64,000 bases of DNA from positions 1 to 64,000 of the forward strand of contig JAEEHC010000015.1 of assembly GCA_016280635.1 (NCBI GenBank), read 5' to 3'. Positions 1 through 8,410 of the stretch are shown piece after piece. A program made the position numbers and the translations under genes. Source of the stretch: Erysipelotrichaceae bacterium. Its GTDB lineage: Bacteria > Bacillota_I > Bacilli_A > Erysipelotrichales > Erysipelotrichaceae. Position 1 is the first letter of the stretch. Each line of letters begins with the position of its first letter. A model generated the notes under the pieces. The model was not told where the DNA came from and searched no databases. It saw only the letters and a list, made by a program, of their open reading frames with translations.

Positions 1-1
1 C

Positions 2-985
2 ATCTGCGGGCTGGAGAAGCCGACAAGCGGGAAAATCTTCTTCGGCGACACCGATGTGACGAACCTGGAGCCTGAACACCGAGGAGTTGGCCTTGTGTTC
101 CAGAACTATGCGCTTTACCCGCATCTGACCGTCTATGAGAACATGGCTTTCTCATTAAGACTGAAGAAACCGAAGATGAGTGAAGATGAGATCTACCAGC
201 GGGTTACCAATGCAGCCCAGATCTTAGGCATCACCGAATACCTGACCCGCAAGCCGAAACAGCTTTCCGGTGGTCAGAGACAGCGTGTCGCCATTGGACG
301 TGCCATGGTCAGAGATTCCAAGGTCTTCCTAATGGACGAGCCGTTAAGTAACCTGGATGCCAAACTGCGTAACCAGATGCGTGCGGAGATCATCCTGTTA
401 AGAGAAAAGATCGACTCAACATTCATTTACGTTACTCATGACCAGACCGAAGCCATGACCCTGGGTGATAGAATTGTCATTATGAAGGATGGCTACATCC
501 AGCAGGTCGATACCCCGCAGGGCGTATTTGACATGCCGGCCAATCTGTTCGTCGCCGGTTTCATCGGTGCACCGCAGATGAACTTCTTTGATGCTCAGCT
601 GGTAAAAGACGGAGATAAGTACTTCGTTGAGACTGAAGGCCATCGTTTCGAAGTTACCGGAGAGAAAGGTAAGGCTCTGAAGGAAAAGGGCATTGAATCC
701 CGTAAGATCACTCTCGGTGTCAGACCTGAGCACATGTCTCTGGCCCCCGGCAAGAGTGAAAACGCTCTGGAATGCGCTCTGGAAGTCAATGAAATGATGG
801 GCTCTGAGCTGCATCTGCACGTTACTACCGAAACCGGCAAGCGGATCATAGTCAGAGTACCGACCATTTCCATGGATGAGAAGTTCAGACATTCTCTCCA
901 TCATGGAACGCCGATCTTCGTCACCTTCGAAGGTAAGGCGATGCATTTCTTTGATCCGGAAACCACCAATAACATTCTGTTATAA
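2..985 (+). CDS. ugpC: Sugar ABC transporter ATP-binding protein (CUT1, UgpC/MsmX type), 5' partial
   Basis: ATPase subunit of a carbohydrate importer; it would drive uptake through membrane partners encoded outside the window. The frame is open to the left edge (reads ICGLEKPTSGKI), so the track's GTG at 56 is not the true start; the Walker A motif lies off-window. Visible motifs in order are the Q-loop (FQNYALYPH), ABC signature (LSGGQRQRVAIGRA), Walker B (VFLMDEPLSNLD), H-loop (YVTHDQTEAM) and a C-terminal TOBE-like region with GVRPEHM. The C-terminal extension is typical of MalK/UgpC/MsmX proteins, which often serve several sugar importers. The two secreted glycosidases downstream suggest uptake of alpha-glucan or galactan oligosaccharides, which is inference. 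The family is certain; the exact substrate is not, and the symbol is a family label. Confidence 0.93.
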   Translation: MCGLEKPTSGKIFFGDTDVTNLEPEHRGVGLVFQNYALYPHLTVYENMAFSLRLKKPKMSEDEIYQRVTNAAQILGITEYLTRKPKQLSGGQRQRVAIGRAMVRDSKVFLMDEPLSNLDAKLRNQMRAEIILLREKIDSTFIYVTHDQTEAMTLGDRIVIMKDGYIQQVDTPQGVFDMPANLFVAGFIGAPQMNFFDAQLVKDGDKYFVETEGHRFEVTGEKGKALKEKGIESRKITLGVRPEHMSLAPGKSENALECALEVNEMMGSELHLHVTTETGKRIIVRVPTISMDEKFRHSLHHGTPIFVTFEGKAMHFFDPETTNNILL

Positions 986-1003
986 TCACAATTCATTAAA
1001 GAC

Positions 1004-1040
1004 AGCTGAACGCAGGCGGTAATCCGTTTTGCGTTCAGCT
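1004..1040 (+). terminator. Intergenic hairpin after the ABC ATPase gene
   Basis: A perfect 11-bp inverted repeat (AGCTGAACGCA / TGCGTTCAGCT) sits 18 bases after the ATPase stop and ends five bases before the amylase ribosome binding site. The following T run is short (TTT then CC), so it may be a partial terminator or an mRNA-stabilising intercistronic hairpin that sets different levels for transporter and glycosidases. Confidence 0.6.
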
Positions 1041-1058
1041 TTCCAAGGAGGAAGAACC

Positions 1059-2588
1059 ATGAAAAGGATATTCTCATTGATATTAGCTGTGCTGCTTCTG
1101 CTGTTTTCATCCGGATGCTCGAAAGAAAACAAAAGCGTTGAAATAGTTGATGACAAATACCGCAATGTCTACGAGATCTTCGTAGCATCCTTCTGCGACT
1201 CCAACGGAGACGGGACAGGTGATATCAACGGGGTAACCTCCAAGCTGGATTATCTGCAGGAAATGGGCTATACCGCCATCTGGCTGATGCCCATCCATCC
1301 ATCCCCTTCCTATCATAAGTATGATGTGACTGATTACTATGACATCGATCCTTCTTATGGCACCTTGCAGGACTTTGACAATCTGGTAGCCAAGGCACAC
1401 GAAAAGAACATCAACATCATCATCGACCTGGTCGTCAATCATACTTCCGACAAGCATCAATGGTTCATCAATGCCTGGAAAAATGCCCTGTCAGGGCAGA
1501 GTGAGGATTATGTAAACTGGTATAACTTCTCCACTACGCCTCAGCCTGGCTACGCCACCAAGGTCAACGGTCTGTATTATGAAGCCCGCTTCGTCAATAC
1601 GATGCCTGATCTCAATCTTGATAACAAGGATGTCCGCGCTGAGATCGTCAAGATCATGAAGTTCTGGCTGGACAGGGGTGTCGATGGCTTCCGTCTGGAT
1701 GCCGTTACCAGCTATGTCACCGGAAACAGCCATGCTAACGTTACCTTCCTGGCCTGGTTGAATGAGCAGGCCAAAGCTATCAAGAATGACTGCTACATCG
1801 TCGGGGAATGCTGGGACTCGGATACCACTATCAGGAATTACTACAATTCCGGCGTTGATTCCTTCTTCCATTTCTCCTTTGCCCAGGCCGACGGTACCAT
1901 TGCCAAGACCTTGAACGTTTCTTCAGCGCCCAGTTATTTCCGCAACGCCCTTAAGAAGGCCGTGGAAATCACCAACGGACATATTCCCGCCATCTTCCTG
2001 GATAACCACGATGTCAACCGCATTACCGGCGGCATCGGACGCTCCCAGCTGGAAAAGCTCAAGTTCGTCTATGGCCTGGCCGGCATGTTCAACGGCTGTC
2101 TGTACACTTACTACGGCACTGAGATCGGCATGATCGGCTCCGGCAAGGATGAAAACAAGCGCATCGCCATGCTGTGGGACAGCGACGATGCATCAGCGCA
2201 GTGCAAGAACCCTTCAGGATCAACTCAATGGGAATACGCCTGGCCGGGTGTCAAGCAGCAGCAGAAGGATAAGAATTCCTTACTGAACTACCATAAGCAG
2301 ATCAACTATCTGCGTAACAAATATCCTCAGATCGCCAGGGGCGAGATGAAATTCTACGATGAGCTGATGGGCAACGGCATTCTGGTATTTGAAAAGACCT
2401 GGAACGAGCAGAGCGTTGCCATTGTCATTAACTTCTCCAATGAAGAAACCGCTACGGTAGATTTGTCATCGGTTGGAGAATTTAAGACATTTGAATATGC
2501 CGTGGCATCTACCGGGAAAGTTACCTATAAGGGTTCAACTCTGCAACTGCCGCCATATTCGATTGCCGTACTGGCGGATAAGAAGTAA
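1059..2588 (+). CDS. GH13 alpha-amylase-family lipoprotein
   Basis: Extracellular membrane-anchored glycoside hydrolase acting on alpha-glucans. The start was moved from the track's 1029 to ATG 1059, which follows AAGGAGG and begins a lipoprotein signal peptide (MKRIFSLILAV...SSGC, lipid-modified Cys at about residue 20); the 509-residue length suits a single GH13 enzyme. GH13 motifs are present: DLVVNHTS, GFRLDAV (nucleophile Asp), IVGECWD (acid/base Glu) and FLDNHDVNR (stabilising Asp), followed by a C-terminal beta domain. The architecture is that of oligosaccharide-cleaving amylase or neopullulanase-like enzymes; exact specificity cannot be read. It lies between the transporter ATPase and a GH53 lipoprotein gene that begins five bases after its stop, so the three probably form one operon. 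Confidence 0.93.
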   Translation: MKRIFSLILAVLLLLFSSGCSKENKSVEIVDDKYRNVYEIFVASFCDSNGDGTGDINGVTSKLDYLQEMGYTAIWLMPIHPSPSYHKYDVTDYYDIDPSYGTLQDFDNLVAKAHEKNINIIIDLVVNHTSDKHQWFINAWKNALSGQSEDYVNWYNFSTTPQPGYATKVNGLYYEARFVNTMPDLNLDNKDVRAEIVKIMKFWLDRGVDGFRLDAVTSYVTGNSHANVTFLAWLNEQAKAIKNDCYIVGECWDSDTTIRNYYNSGVDSFFHFSFAQADGTIAKTLNVSSAPSYFRNALKKAVEITNGHIPAIFLDNHDVNRITGGIGRSQLEKLKFVYGLAGMFNGCLYTYYGTEIGMIGSGKDENKRIAMLWDSDDASAQCKNPSGSTQWEYAWPGVKQQQKDKNSLLNYHKQINYLRNKYPQIARGEMKFYDELMGNGILVFEKTWNEQSVAIVINFSNEETATVDLSSVGEFKTFEYAVASTGKVTYKGSTLQLPPYSIAVLADKK

Positions 2589-2593
2589 GGAAA

Positions 2594-4543
2594 ATGAAAA
2601 GAATTATCTGTGCAATACTGAGTTTACTGATGATGTTTAGTTTTGCCGGCTGTCAGAATAAAAAGCCGGCAAATGAGCTTGCGGAGCGCTCTGAGAGCCT
2701 CTACGTACGCAAAATCGATCTGCCTGAGGATTTTATCCTGGGAGCCGATATCAGCTCCCTGAGGTCTTTGGAAGCCTCCGGTGTGAAATTCTATGGTTGG
2801 GAAGCCAATGAGCAGGACTTGCTGAAAACCCTGGCTGAAAGCGGCATCAATACCATAAGGGTAAGAGTCTGGAATGATCCCTTTGACTCCCAGGGCCGGG
2901 GATACGGCGGAGGCAACTGCGACATCAATAACGCTGTCGAGATCGGCAAAAGAGCAGCGCAGTACGGTCTTAAGCTGATCGTCGATTTCCATTATTCTGA
3001 TTTCTGGGCTGATCCCGGCAAGCAGATGGCTCCCAAGGCCTGGCGCTCACTCTCCATTGAAGAAAAAGCGGAGCAGCTTTATCAGTTTACGGTTGATTCG
3101 CTGAAACTGCTTAAGAAAAACAAAGTTGACGTTACCATGGTAACCCTTGGCAATGAGACTAACGGCAAGCTGTGCGGTGAAAGCAGCTGGATGAACATCT
3201 GCACATTGATGATAGCCGGTTCCAAGGCGGTCCGGGAAGTGCTTCCCAAGAGTTTGATCGCCGTCCATTTTGCCAATCCGGAAAACAATAACTACGATTC
3301 CTACGCTTCCAAGCTTCAGTACTATGGGCTGGATTATGATGTCTTTGCGACATCCTATTACCCCTATTGGCACGGAACACTGGAGAATCTGAACAATGAG
3401 ATGAACATGATCGCCGAAAAGTACGGCAAGAAGACCATGGTCATGGAGACTTCCTATGCCTATACCAGTTATGATTCCGATTTCTTCGGCAATACCATCT
3501 CCGACGGCTCTGCGGTCGTTAAGAACTATCCCTATACCGTTCAGGGACAGGCCAACTGCATTTCCGACATCATTTCAGCCGTCAGCAAGATGAAGAATGG
3601 TATCGGTGTCTGTTACTGGGAACCGGCCTGGCTGAGTGTGGGCATGAAGAGTTATGAGGACAATCTTAAGCTCTGGGAAGAATTCGGATCTGGTTGGGCT
3701 TCCAGCTATGCCAGACAGTACGATCCCGAAGATGCCGGAAAGTATTACGGCGGTTCTGCCGTGGATAATCAGTCCTTGTTTGATGCCGGAGGATTGCCTT
3801 TGGAATCTCTTAAGCTGTTCAATCTGATCCGCAAGGGCAATGAACTTCCTCTGGTGGCTGATGCAATCGCTGACACCGATCTGATATGTGACATCAATGG
3901 CGAGATCGTCCTTCCCGACACCGTATTTGCGATCATGTCTGACAACTCCCGAAAGGAAATACCGGTACAATGGGAACCGACTGATCTGGAAAAACTGAAG
4001 GAAAGCGGAATAGGGAAATATGTCATCAACGGTCAGGCTGGTGGTCAGAAAGCCGTCTGCAACCTTTCCCTGATCGAATATAACTATCTTCAGAATTATT
4101 CCTTTGAAACCGGTAAACCCGAGCCCTGGCAGTTTGTTGAATACGGCAAGGCCAGTGAACTTTATCTGGAAGAAAAGGCGACAGATTCTCTTACCGGCAG
4201 CTGGCATGGCCACTTCTGGTCAGCCGTACCCGGTTCAATCAACTTTGATTTGGAACAGAGCGTAAGCGACCTTCCGGAAGGAAAGTACCGCTTTTCCATC
4301 TCGATCATGGGCGGCGACGGCGGCAAGACCAACATCTACAGTTATGTAAAGATCAACGGCAAACTATACGCTACCTGTCCTTCCAGGATTACCTTCTATA
4401 ACAGCTGGGACACTCCGGTGATCAGCGACATTCCGGTTAAAACCGGTGATCTGGTAACCGTAGGAATCCATGTCGAGTGTTCCGGTGAGGGAGCCGGTGC
4501 CTGGGGTAAGATCGATGACGGTCTGCTTAACAGTCTAAAGTAG
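2594..4543 (+). CDS. GH53 endo-beta-1,4-galactanase lipoprotein
   Basis: Predicted arabinogalactan endo-beta-1,4-galactanase attacking pectic galactan outside the cell. The signal peptide ends in a lipobox (FAGC, Cys about residue 20). The GH53 fold begins near residue 48 (FILGADISSL) and contains the acid/base Glu in LGNETNG (about E188) and the nucleophile in VMETSYAY (about E285). After about residue 420 comes a bacterial Ig-like (Big_4-type) segment and then a C-terminal beta-sandwich resembling a carbohydrate-binding module (NYSFETGKPEPWQF to GAWGKIDDG), as in many gut galactanases. The SD TAAGGA overlaps the amylase stop, so translation is coupled. Family assignment is firm; the binding-module type is inferred. 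Confidence 0.92.
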   Translation: MKRIICAILSLLMMFSFAGCQNKKPANELAERSESLYVRKIDLPEDFILGADISSLRSLEASGVKFYGWEANEQDLLKTLAESGINTIRVRVWNDPFDSQGRGYGGGNCDINNAVEIGKRAAQYGLKLIVDFHYSDFWADPGKQMAPKAWRSLSIEEKAEQLYQFTVDSLKLLKKNKVDVTMVTLGNETNGKLCGESSWMNICTLMIAGSKAVREVLPKSLIAVHFANPENNNYDSYASKLQYYGLDYDVFATSYYPYWHGTLENLNNEMNMIAEKYGKKTMVMETSYAYTSYDSDFFGNTISDGSAVVKNYPYTVQGQANCISDIISAVSKMKNGIGVCYWEPAWLSVGMKSYEDNLKLWEEFGSGWASSYARQYDPEDAGKYYGGSAVDNQSLFDAGGLPLESLKLFNLIRKGNELPLVADAIADTDLICDINGEIVLPDTVFAIMSDNSRKEIPVQWEPTDLEKLKESGIGKYVINGQAGGQKAVCNLSLIEYNYLQNYSFETGKPEPWQFVEYGKASELYLEEKATDSLTGSWHGHFWSAVPGSINFDLEQSVSDLPEGKYRFSISIMGGDGGKTNIYSYVKINGKLYATCPSRITFYNSWDTPVISDIPVKTGDLVTVGIHVECSGEGAGAWGKIDDGLLNSLK

Positions 4544-4565
4544 GTTTTCCTGTTCATAATTGGTT

Positions 4566-4634
4566 AAAATGAAATCAAATTAAAAGCTGAATCTATTGAA
4601 AATGAGATCAAATCTCACTAAAATGAAATTAAAG
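4566..4634 (+). repeat. Three imperfect 15-bp direct repeats upstream of the DUF1508 gene
   Basis: Copies AAAATGAAATCAAAT (4566-4580), AAAATGAGATCAAAT (4599-4613) and AAAATGAAATTAAAG (4620-4634) lie in the GH53-DUF1508 gap. The middle copy overlaps a small inverted repeat GAGAT-CAA-ATCTC. They create the false upstream start in the ORF track. They could be regulator sites or chance A-rich repetition. Confidence 0.5.
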
Positions 4635-4652
4635 ATATACGGAGGAACGATA

Positions 4653-5018
4653 ATGGGAAAGTATGCTTTAAAGGTTAATGAGAAGGGTGCCAGATTCAAT
4701 CTGGTAGCTGGAAATGGTGAGGTCATCGGTGTTTCCGAGCAGTATACTTCTGAATCAGCGGCCAAGAACGGCATTGAGTCAGTAAGAAAGAACGCTCCGG
4801 TTGCCGAGATCGAAGACCAGACTGTTGCTGAAGTTGAGGGCAAGAAGAACCCCAAGTTCGAGATCTACAAGGACAAGGCCGGTGAATTCAGATTCAGACT
4901 GAAGGCCGGAAACGGCGAGCCGATCCTGGCTTCTGAAGGCTATGTCTCCAAGGCCGGCTGCAAGAACGGCATCGAGTCAGTAAGAAAGAACGCTGATTCC
5001 GAAATCAAGAAAGACTAA
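4653..5018 (+). CDS. DUF1508 (YegP-like) two-repeat protein
   Basis: Small 121-residue protein made of two tandem DUF1508 repeats of about 48 residues, each ending KNGIESVRKNA, with an acidic linker between them. In this family each repeat forms a small beta-alpha unit; the cellular role is unknown, although some members respond to stress. The start was moved from the track's 4596 to ATG 4653 because GGAGG lies 7 bases upstream and the conserved MGKYALK begins there. The region before it contains direct repeats, and a strong terminator follows, so it looks monocistronic. Cytoplasmic; no signal peptide or membrane segment. Confidence 0.88.
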   Translation: MGKYALKVNEKGARFNLVAGNGEVIGVSEQYTSESAAKNGIESVRKNAPVAEIEDQTVAEVEGKKNPKFEIYKDKAGEFRFRLKAGNGEPILASEGYVSKAGCKNGIESVRKNADSEIKKD

Positions 5019-5036
5019 TACGCAACCTGATGGAAT

Positions 5037-5065
5037 CACCCGGATCATTCCGGGTGTTTTCTTTT
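5037..5065 (+). terminator. Rho-independent terminator after the DUF1508 gene
   Basis: Perfect 7-bp stem CACCCGG / CCGGGTG with a 6-base loop, followed by TTTTCTTTT, 18 bases after the stop codon. Confidence 0.92.
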
Positions 5066-5122
5066 GGCTTAGGAGATTAAGGAGATATCATTAATTGTGT
5101 TATCATACTATCGGAGGTCATT

Positions 5123-5731
5123 ATGAAGAAAAGCAATTTTTCACGGATAATAAGGTTGCTTGCTGGCCTTATGGCGTCAGCTTTTCTTGTGACGGCGATA
5201 ATCAATTTCCATGTAATTTCAGTTGCCTCGCCTCTGATTGCTGATAATCCGGAAGCTATTGAAACTGAATATGACCTCATCGAAGTATTGGGAAGTCGGG
5301 TTAATGAACAGTTTCAGCCTTTAACGGTTTTGCGATTGCGGCTGGAAAAGAGCAGAGAAGTCGCCGGATTTCAAAATGAGGCTATGATAATCTGCAGCGG
5401 TGATAACCGTTTGGTAAGAAACCGGGAAACTGATGTAATGAAGAACTATCTCATCGCAGATGGACTTCCGGAAGAAAGAATAATCTGTGATGAAGACGGA
5501 TACCGTACCTGGGAGTCAATTAAAGGCCTTCAGAAGGACTTTGAGGGAAAGAACGTAATTCTTATCACTCAGCGTTATCATCTCTACAGAGCCCTCTACA
5601 TCGCTCACAGCATGGGCATTGAGGCGATTGGAATTGCTGCCGATGATCCTGGAACGGATATGCTTTATCGCAATGTCCGGGAATACCTGGCCAGGGTAAA
5701 GGATTTTGCGCTTTGTATGTTCGGCTTTTGA
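5123..5731 (+). CDS. DUF218 (SanA/YdcF-like) membrane-anchored protein
   Basis: A 202-residue protein with one N-terminal membrane segment (about residues 10-32) and an extracytoplasmic DUF218 domain. Recognisable DUF218 positions are MIICSGDN, the conserved ET after RNR, PEERIICDEDGYRTWES and ITQRYHLYRALYIA. SanA-type proteins are linked to envelope integrity and vancomycin sensitivity in Gram-negatives; the function in Gram-positives is unclear. CGGAGG precedes the ATG at good spacing. It stands between a strong terminator and the DegV gene and is probably independently transcribed. The family is confident; the biochemical role is not known. Confidence 0.85.
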   Translation: MKKSNFSRIIRLLAGLMASAFLVTAIINFHVISVASPLIADNPEAIETEYDLIEVLGSRVNEQFQPLTVLRLRLEKSREVAGFQNEAMIICSGDNRLVRNRETDVMKNYLIADGLPEERIICDEDGYRTWESIKGLQKDFEGKNVILITQRYHLYRALYIAHSMGIEAIGIAADDPGTDMLYRNVREYLARVKDFALCMFGF

Positions 5732-5842
5732 AACAGTTTAAAGCCGTTTTTGTTTTTGCGGTTGCTAAATGGGCTGATAAACGCTAATATTATTATGCGC
5801 CGGCGGAAAGCCGGACAGTTTATTATTCAGGAGAACAAATAA

Positions 5843-6706
5843 ATGAAAAAAGTTATTATCGCTAGTGACAGCACGACAGATCTGACCCGTGATCTGATTG
5901 AGAAATATGACATCAGAGTACTTCCTCTTTCCGTAAATCTTGGCGGAAATACTTATCTGGACGGCGTTGACATTGATCCTGACGCCATTTACGAACATTT
6001 TGACAAGACCGGAGAACTGCCTAAGACTTCCGCCATCAATCTGGCGCAGTTATACAAGTTTTTTGAGCAATGCAAGTCAGAAGCCGAATCAATCGTCTTT
6101 ATGACCATCAGTGCTGACATGTCCTCAACCTTTAATAACGCTCATACCGTAGCTCTCGACTTTGATGACATCTATGTCGTTGATACCAAGAATCTCAGCA
6201 CCGGAGGAGGATTGATGGTCCTGCATGCTGCAGAGATGGCACAGAAAGGGATGAGTGGTAAGGAAATCGCTGAAGAGCTGGAAAAGCTGGCCCCGAAAGT
6301 AGATGCCTCCTTTGTCATCAACGATCTGGAATACCTGACCGCCGGCGGCCGGGTATCCGCACTGAAAGCTGGGGCTGCAGCTCTTCTGAACATTAAACCA
6401 AGCATCATGGTGCGCGATGGCAAGATGGTCATCGGACGCAAGTATCATGGTAAGTTCAGGATGGTAGTCAAAAAATACGTTAATGACGTCCTTGAAAACA
6501 GTACAGACATCAATCCCAAGTTTGTCTTTATAACCCATTCGGGAGTAGATGCTGACTTACTGGAGGAAACATATCAGCAACTTAAAGAAAAGAACATCTT
6601 TGAGAACATCTTCATCAGCAGGGCCGGCTGCACGATCTCTTCACATTGCGGTCCTGATACCCTCGGCGTTCTGTTCATCAGAAAACAGGACATCGTTCTC
6701 CAGTAG
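5843..6706 (+). CDS. DegV family fatty-acid-binding protein (FakB-like)
   Basis: 287-residue DegV/EDD-fold protein. In Gram-positives such proteins (FakB) bind an acyl chain and present it to the FakA kinase for phosphorylation, feeding exogenous fatty acids into phospholipid synthesis. Visible signatures are IIASDSTTDL at the N-terminus, the PKTSA loop, MTISADMSSTFNNA and the C-terminal THSGV, SRAGCTISSHCGPDTLGV block that lines the lipid headgroup site. AGGAGA precedes the ATG. No FakA partner lies in the window, so which kinase it serves, or whether it serves one, cannot be told. A small membrane gene follows after 20 bases and may be cotranscribed. Confidence 0.92.
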   Translation: MKKVIIASDSTTDLTRDLIEKYDIRVLPLSVNLGGNTYLDGVDIDPDAIYEHFDKTGELPKTSAINLAQLYKFFEQCKSEAESIVFMTISADMSSTFNNAHTVALDFDDIYVVDTKNLSTGGGLMVLHAAEMAQKGMSGKEIAEELEKLAPKVDASFVINDLEYLTAGGRVSALKAGAAALLNIKPSIMVRDGKMVIGRKYHGKFRMVVKKYVNDVLENSTDINPKFVFITHSGVDADLLEETYQQLKEKNIFENIFISRAGCTISSHCGPDTLGVLFIRKQDIVLQ

Positions 6707-6726
6707 AACTTAAGGAGAGCATAAGC

Positions 6727-7002
6727 ATGAAGAAGATTAACTCGTTATTGGAGTTCATCTTTAACGAGATCTTCGCGATTGGATTGTTGTTGGAGTTATT
6801 TTTCATGATGTATTTTACCGCAACGTTGCCGAAGATAAGCCTGATGAACCCCATGTTGAAAATATCGATATACGCAGCTGTAGCCTTATTATTCCTTATG
6901 ATCCACATCTGGTATTTCATAAGAAAGCATTATATAACAGGCATAATGAATCTGCTTATAGTCGGAGGGCTCTGGATCGGATTACTCCTGGTAGTAGATT
7001 GA
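6727..7002 (+). CDS. Small three-helix membrane protein, unknown
   Basis: A 91-residue hydrophobic protein with three predicted membrane segments (roughly residues 12-34, 45-66 and 70-90). I do not recognise a family. AAGGAGA lies upstream of the ATG, and the gene begins 20 bases after the DegV gene and ends just before a terminator, so it is the last gene of a degV transcript. A link to membrane lipid work is guilt by association only. Confidence 0.7.
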   Translation: MKKINSLLEFIFNEIFAIGLLLELFFMMYFTATLPKISLMNPMLKISIYAAVALLFLMIHIWYFIRKHYITGIMNLLIVGGLWIGLLLVVD

Positions 7003-7016
7003 TAACTAAAACATAG

Positions 7017-7040
7017 CAACCGCAAGGTTGTTTTGTTTTA
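7017..7040 (+). terminator. Terminator with a GCAA tetraloop
   Basis: Stem CAACC / GGTTG closed by GCAA (a GNRA loop), followed by TTTTGTTTTA, 15 bases after the small membrane gene. Confidence 0.85.
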
Positions 7041-7128
7041 TATCCGATAGCCAATAATTATCAATTGATAATATTTGAACAATTTTACAATGTAATACAT
7101 TTGAACAAAATAAAGAGATATGGTTAGG

Positions 7129-7139
7129 ATTATAGCACA
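7129..7139 (-). promoter_or_regulatory. Orphan extended -10 promoter facing left
   Basis: On the minus strand this reads TGTGCTATAAT, identical to the pgsA and cvpA promoters here. It has no minus-strand gene in front of it; it points toward the 3' end of the small membrane gene. The -35 is weak. It could make an antisense or small RNA of about 100 nt. Confidence 0.45.
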
Positions 7140-7144
7140 AAATC

Positions 7145-7166
7145 TGTAATACATTGTATAATTACA
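7145..7166 (+). promoter_or_regulatory. Possible operator: TGTAAT-N10-ATTACA inverted repeat over a TATAAT box
   Basis: TGTAAT (7145-7150) and ATTACA (7161-7166) flank a TATAAT (7157-7162). A second TGTAATACATT copy lies at 7091-7101, giving a direct repeat 54 bases upstream. This resembles a repressor site, but no regulator gene is adjacent. Confidence 0.4.
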
Positions 7167-7229
7167 GCGTATTACGCATTTTTTGTAGAATTTAGCCATA
7201 ATTCACATATTAAATACATATTAGGCTAC

Positions 7230-7235
7230 TATAAT
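7230..7235 (+). promoter_or_regulatory. Candidate -10 box for the 203-residue membrane protein gene
   Basis: TATAAT 27 bases before ATG 7262 would give a leader of about 20 nt including the ribosome binding site. No good -35 is visible at 16-18 bp, so this is tentative. Confidence 0.45.
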
Positions 7236-7261
7236 GAAAGAGCAGAGAAAGAAGAAAGGAA

Positions 7262-7873
7262 ATGATGGGATTGGCTGCCATTAAATCATTCTTATACAAA
7301 ATCGCCATCGCCATATATGTAATTGTTAGAATCCTGTTTTATGCCATTGGAATATTGATCACCGTAGTATTTTCAGGTCTAATGATAGGCATAATGTGTG
7401 AACAGTTCCGGGATCTTAGAAAAGAGACTGACCTGCCAGCAGCTAACGCGAGGCCTTTAGTTAAGGTAGAAATGTATGACGAGATAACCGAAAAAACGTA
7501 TTTTGCTGTGATTTACGATGATGAAGGCATCGAATTTCTTGATGAGCCTTTCCAGACAACGATAAAACTTGCAGATACGAAATTCACTTACAAGATAACA
7601 AACAAATTGTATAAGCATACTGATGGACATGATATATTATATTCTCAATGTTTCTCGACAGGTGGCAGATATTTTGTATTCTGTCAGTTAAACGTAAACT
7701 GGTGGACGCCATCCCAGTTATATATGTGGGATGAAGAAAGTCAGGATCTAATTCTGATAAAAGAGATGGACAGTGTTCAAATTAAAGGCGTTGCAGCACC
7801 AGATGCTTCAGTACCAATTAATGTTAATTTCATACCGGTTTCAATCTATTTAAATTACCGTAAACAACAATAG
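7262..7873 (+). CDS. Membrane-anchored protein of unknown function
   Basis: 203 residues with a hydrophobic N-terminus forming one or two membrane segments (about residues 10-46) followed by a soluble mixed domain rich in aromatic residues (for example NWWTPSQLYMW). I recognise no family. GAAAGGA precedes two adjacent ATGs (7262 and 7265); the second has better spacing, so the true protein may be one residue shorter. The gene and its 220-base upstream region are more AT-rich than the flanks, which together with the lack of a family suggests a lineage-specific or transferred gene. A weak hairpin overlaps the stop codon. Confidence 0.65.
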   Translation: MMGLAAIKSFLYKIAIAIYVIVRILFYAIGILITVVFSGLMIGIMCEQFRDLRKETDLPAANARPLVKVEMYDEITEKTYFAVIYDDEGIEFLDEPFQTTIKLADTKFTYKITNKLYKHTDGHDILYSQCFSTGGRYFVFCQLNVNWWTPSQLYMWDEESQDLILIKEMDSVQIKGVAAPDASVPINVNFIPVSIYLNYRKQQ

Positions 7874-7892
7874 GGTATAACCCTCTTTGTTT
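7872..7892 (+). terminator. Weak terminator overlapping the stop codon
   Basis: AGGG-TATAA-CCCT hairpin followed by CTTTGTTTT. The stem is short (4 bp), but the position and T-rich tail fit termination of the upstream gene. Confidence 0.5.
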
Positions 7893-7960
7893 TATCTGCT
7901 TATTTATAATACTTCGCATAATGTATATTATGTTAGAAATATAGATACATTGCCAGTTGC

Positions 7961-8410
7961 TTAATCAAGCATGCCATGTGAATATACTTCCGTCGCTCCA
8001 TATTTTATAAGATCTTTTTCGATCTCATCCTGGACGCTTTCCATGAATCCCTGTTGATTGCTTCGGATGTTCAGATTCTGCGGCCAAAGATGATATGTTA
8101 TTCCTTCATAACAGTAATCAGTCTTTACCATTTTGGCATACCATTTTGGATTCTTATACCATTCCAGTTTTTCTTCCAGAAAGTCAACCTTCCATTTTTC
8201 GGTCAGGAAATCATAAAGCTGTTTGCCGGCGATCTTGGCGGCTTCCTGCGGTGATATTTCCTTTATTCTTTCCTCTGACTGATCAGCGGACATGTTACTG
8301 GATTTTACGGTAAGTACCCATCTGGCATCATGGAAAACATGGAAACCCTGGCTGTCGGTTCTGACCAGCAGATCTTTGTCAATCAGATAATAGTGGCTGT
8401 TTGTATTCAT
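7961..8410 (-). CDS. Hypothetical cytoplasmic protein
   Basis: 149 residues with no signal peptide or membrane segment. I recognise no family. The N-terminus (YYLIDKDLLVRTDSQGFHVF) is followed by a lysine- and tryptophan-rich centre. Support for coding comes from an AAGGAG ribosome binding site upstream of ATG 8410 and a protein-like composition. It is convergent with the preceding gene, and its upstream gap (8411-8683) contains no recognisable gene, only a short CTCAAG/CTTGAG hairpin at 8494-8510. Probably a lineage-specific accessory gene. Confidence 0.6.
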   Translation of the reverse strand: MNTNSHYYLIDKDLLVRTDSQGFHVFHDARWVLTVKSSNMSADQSEERIKEISPQEAAKIAGKQLYDFLTEKWKVDFLEEKLEWYKNPKWYAKMVKTDYCYEGITYHLWPQNLNIRSNQQGFMESVQDEIEKDLIKYGATEVYSHGMLD

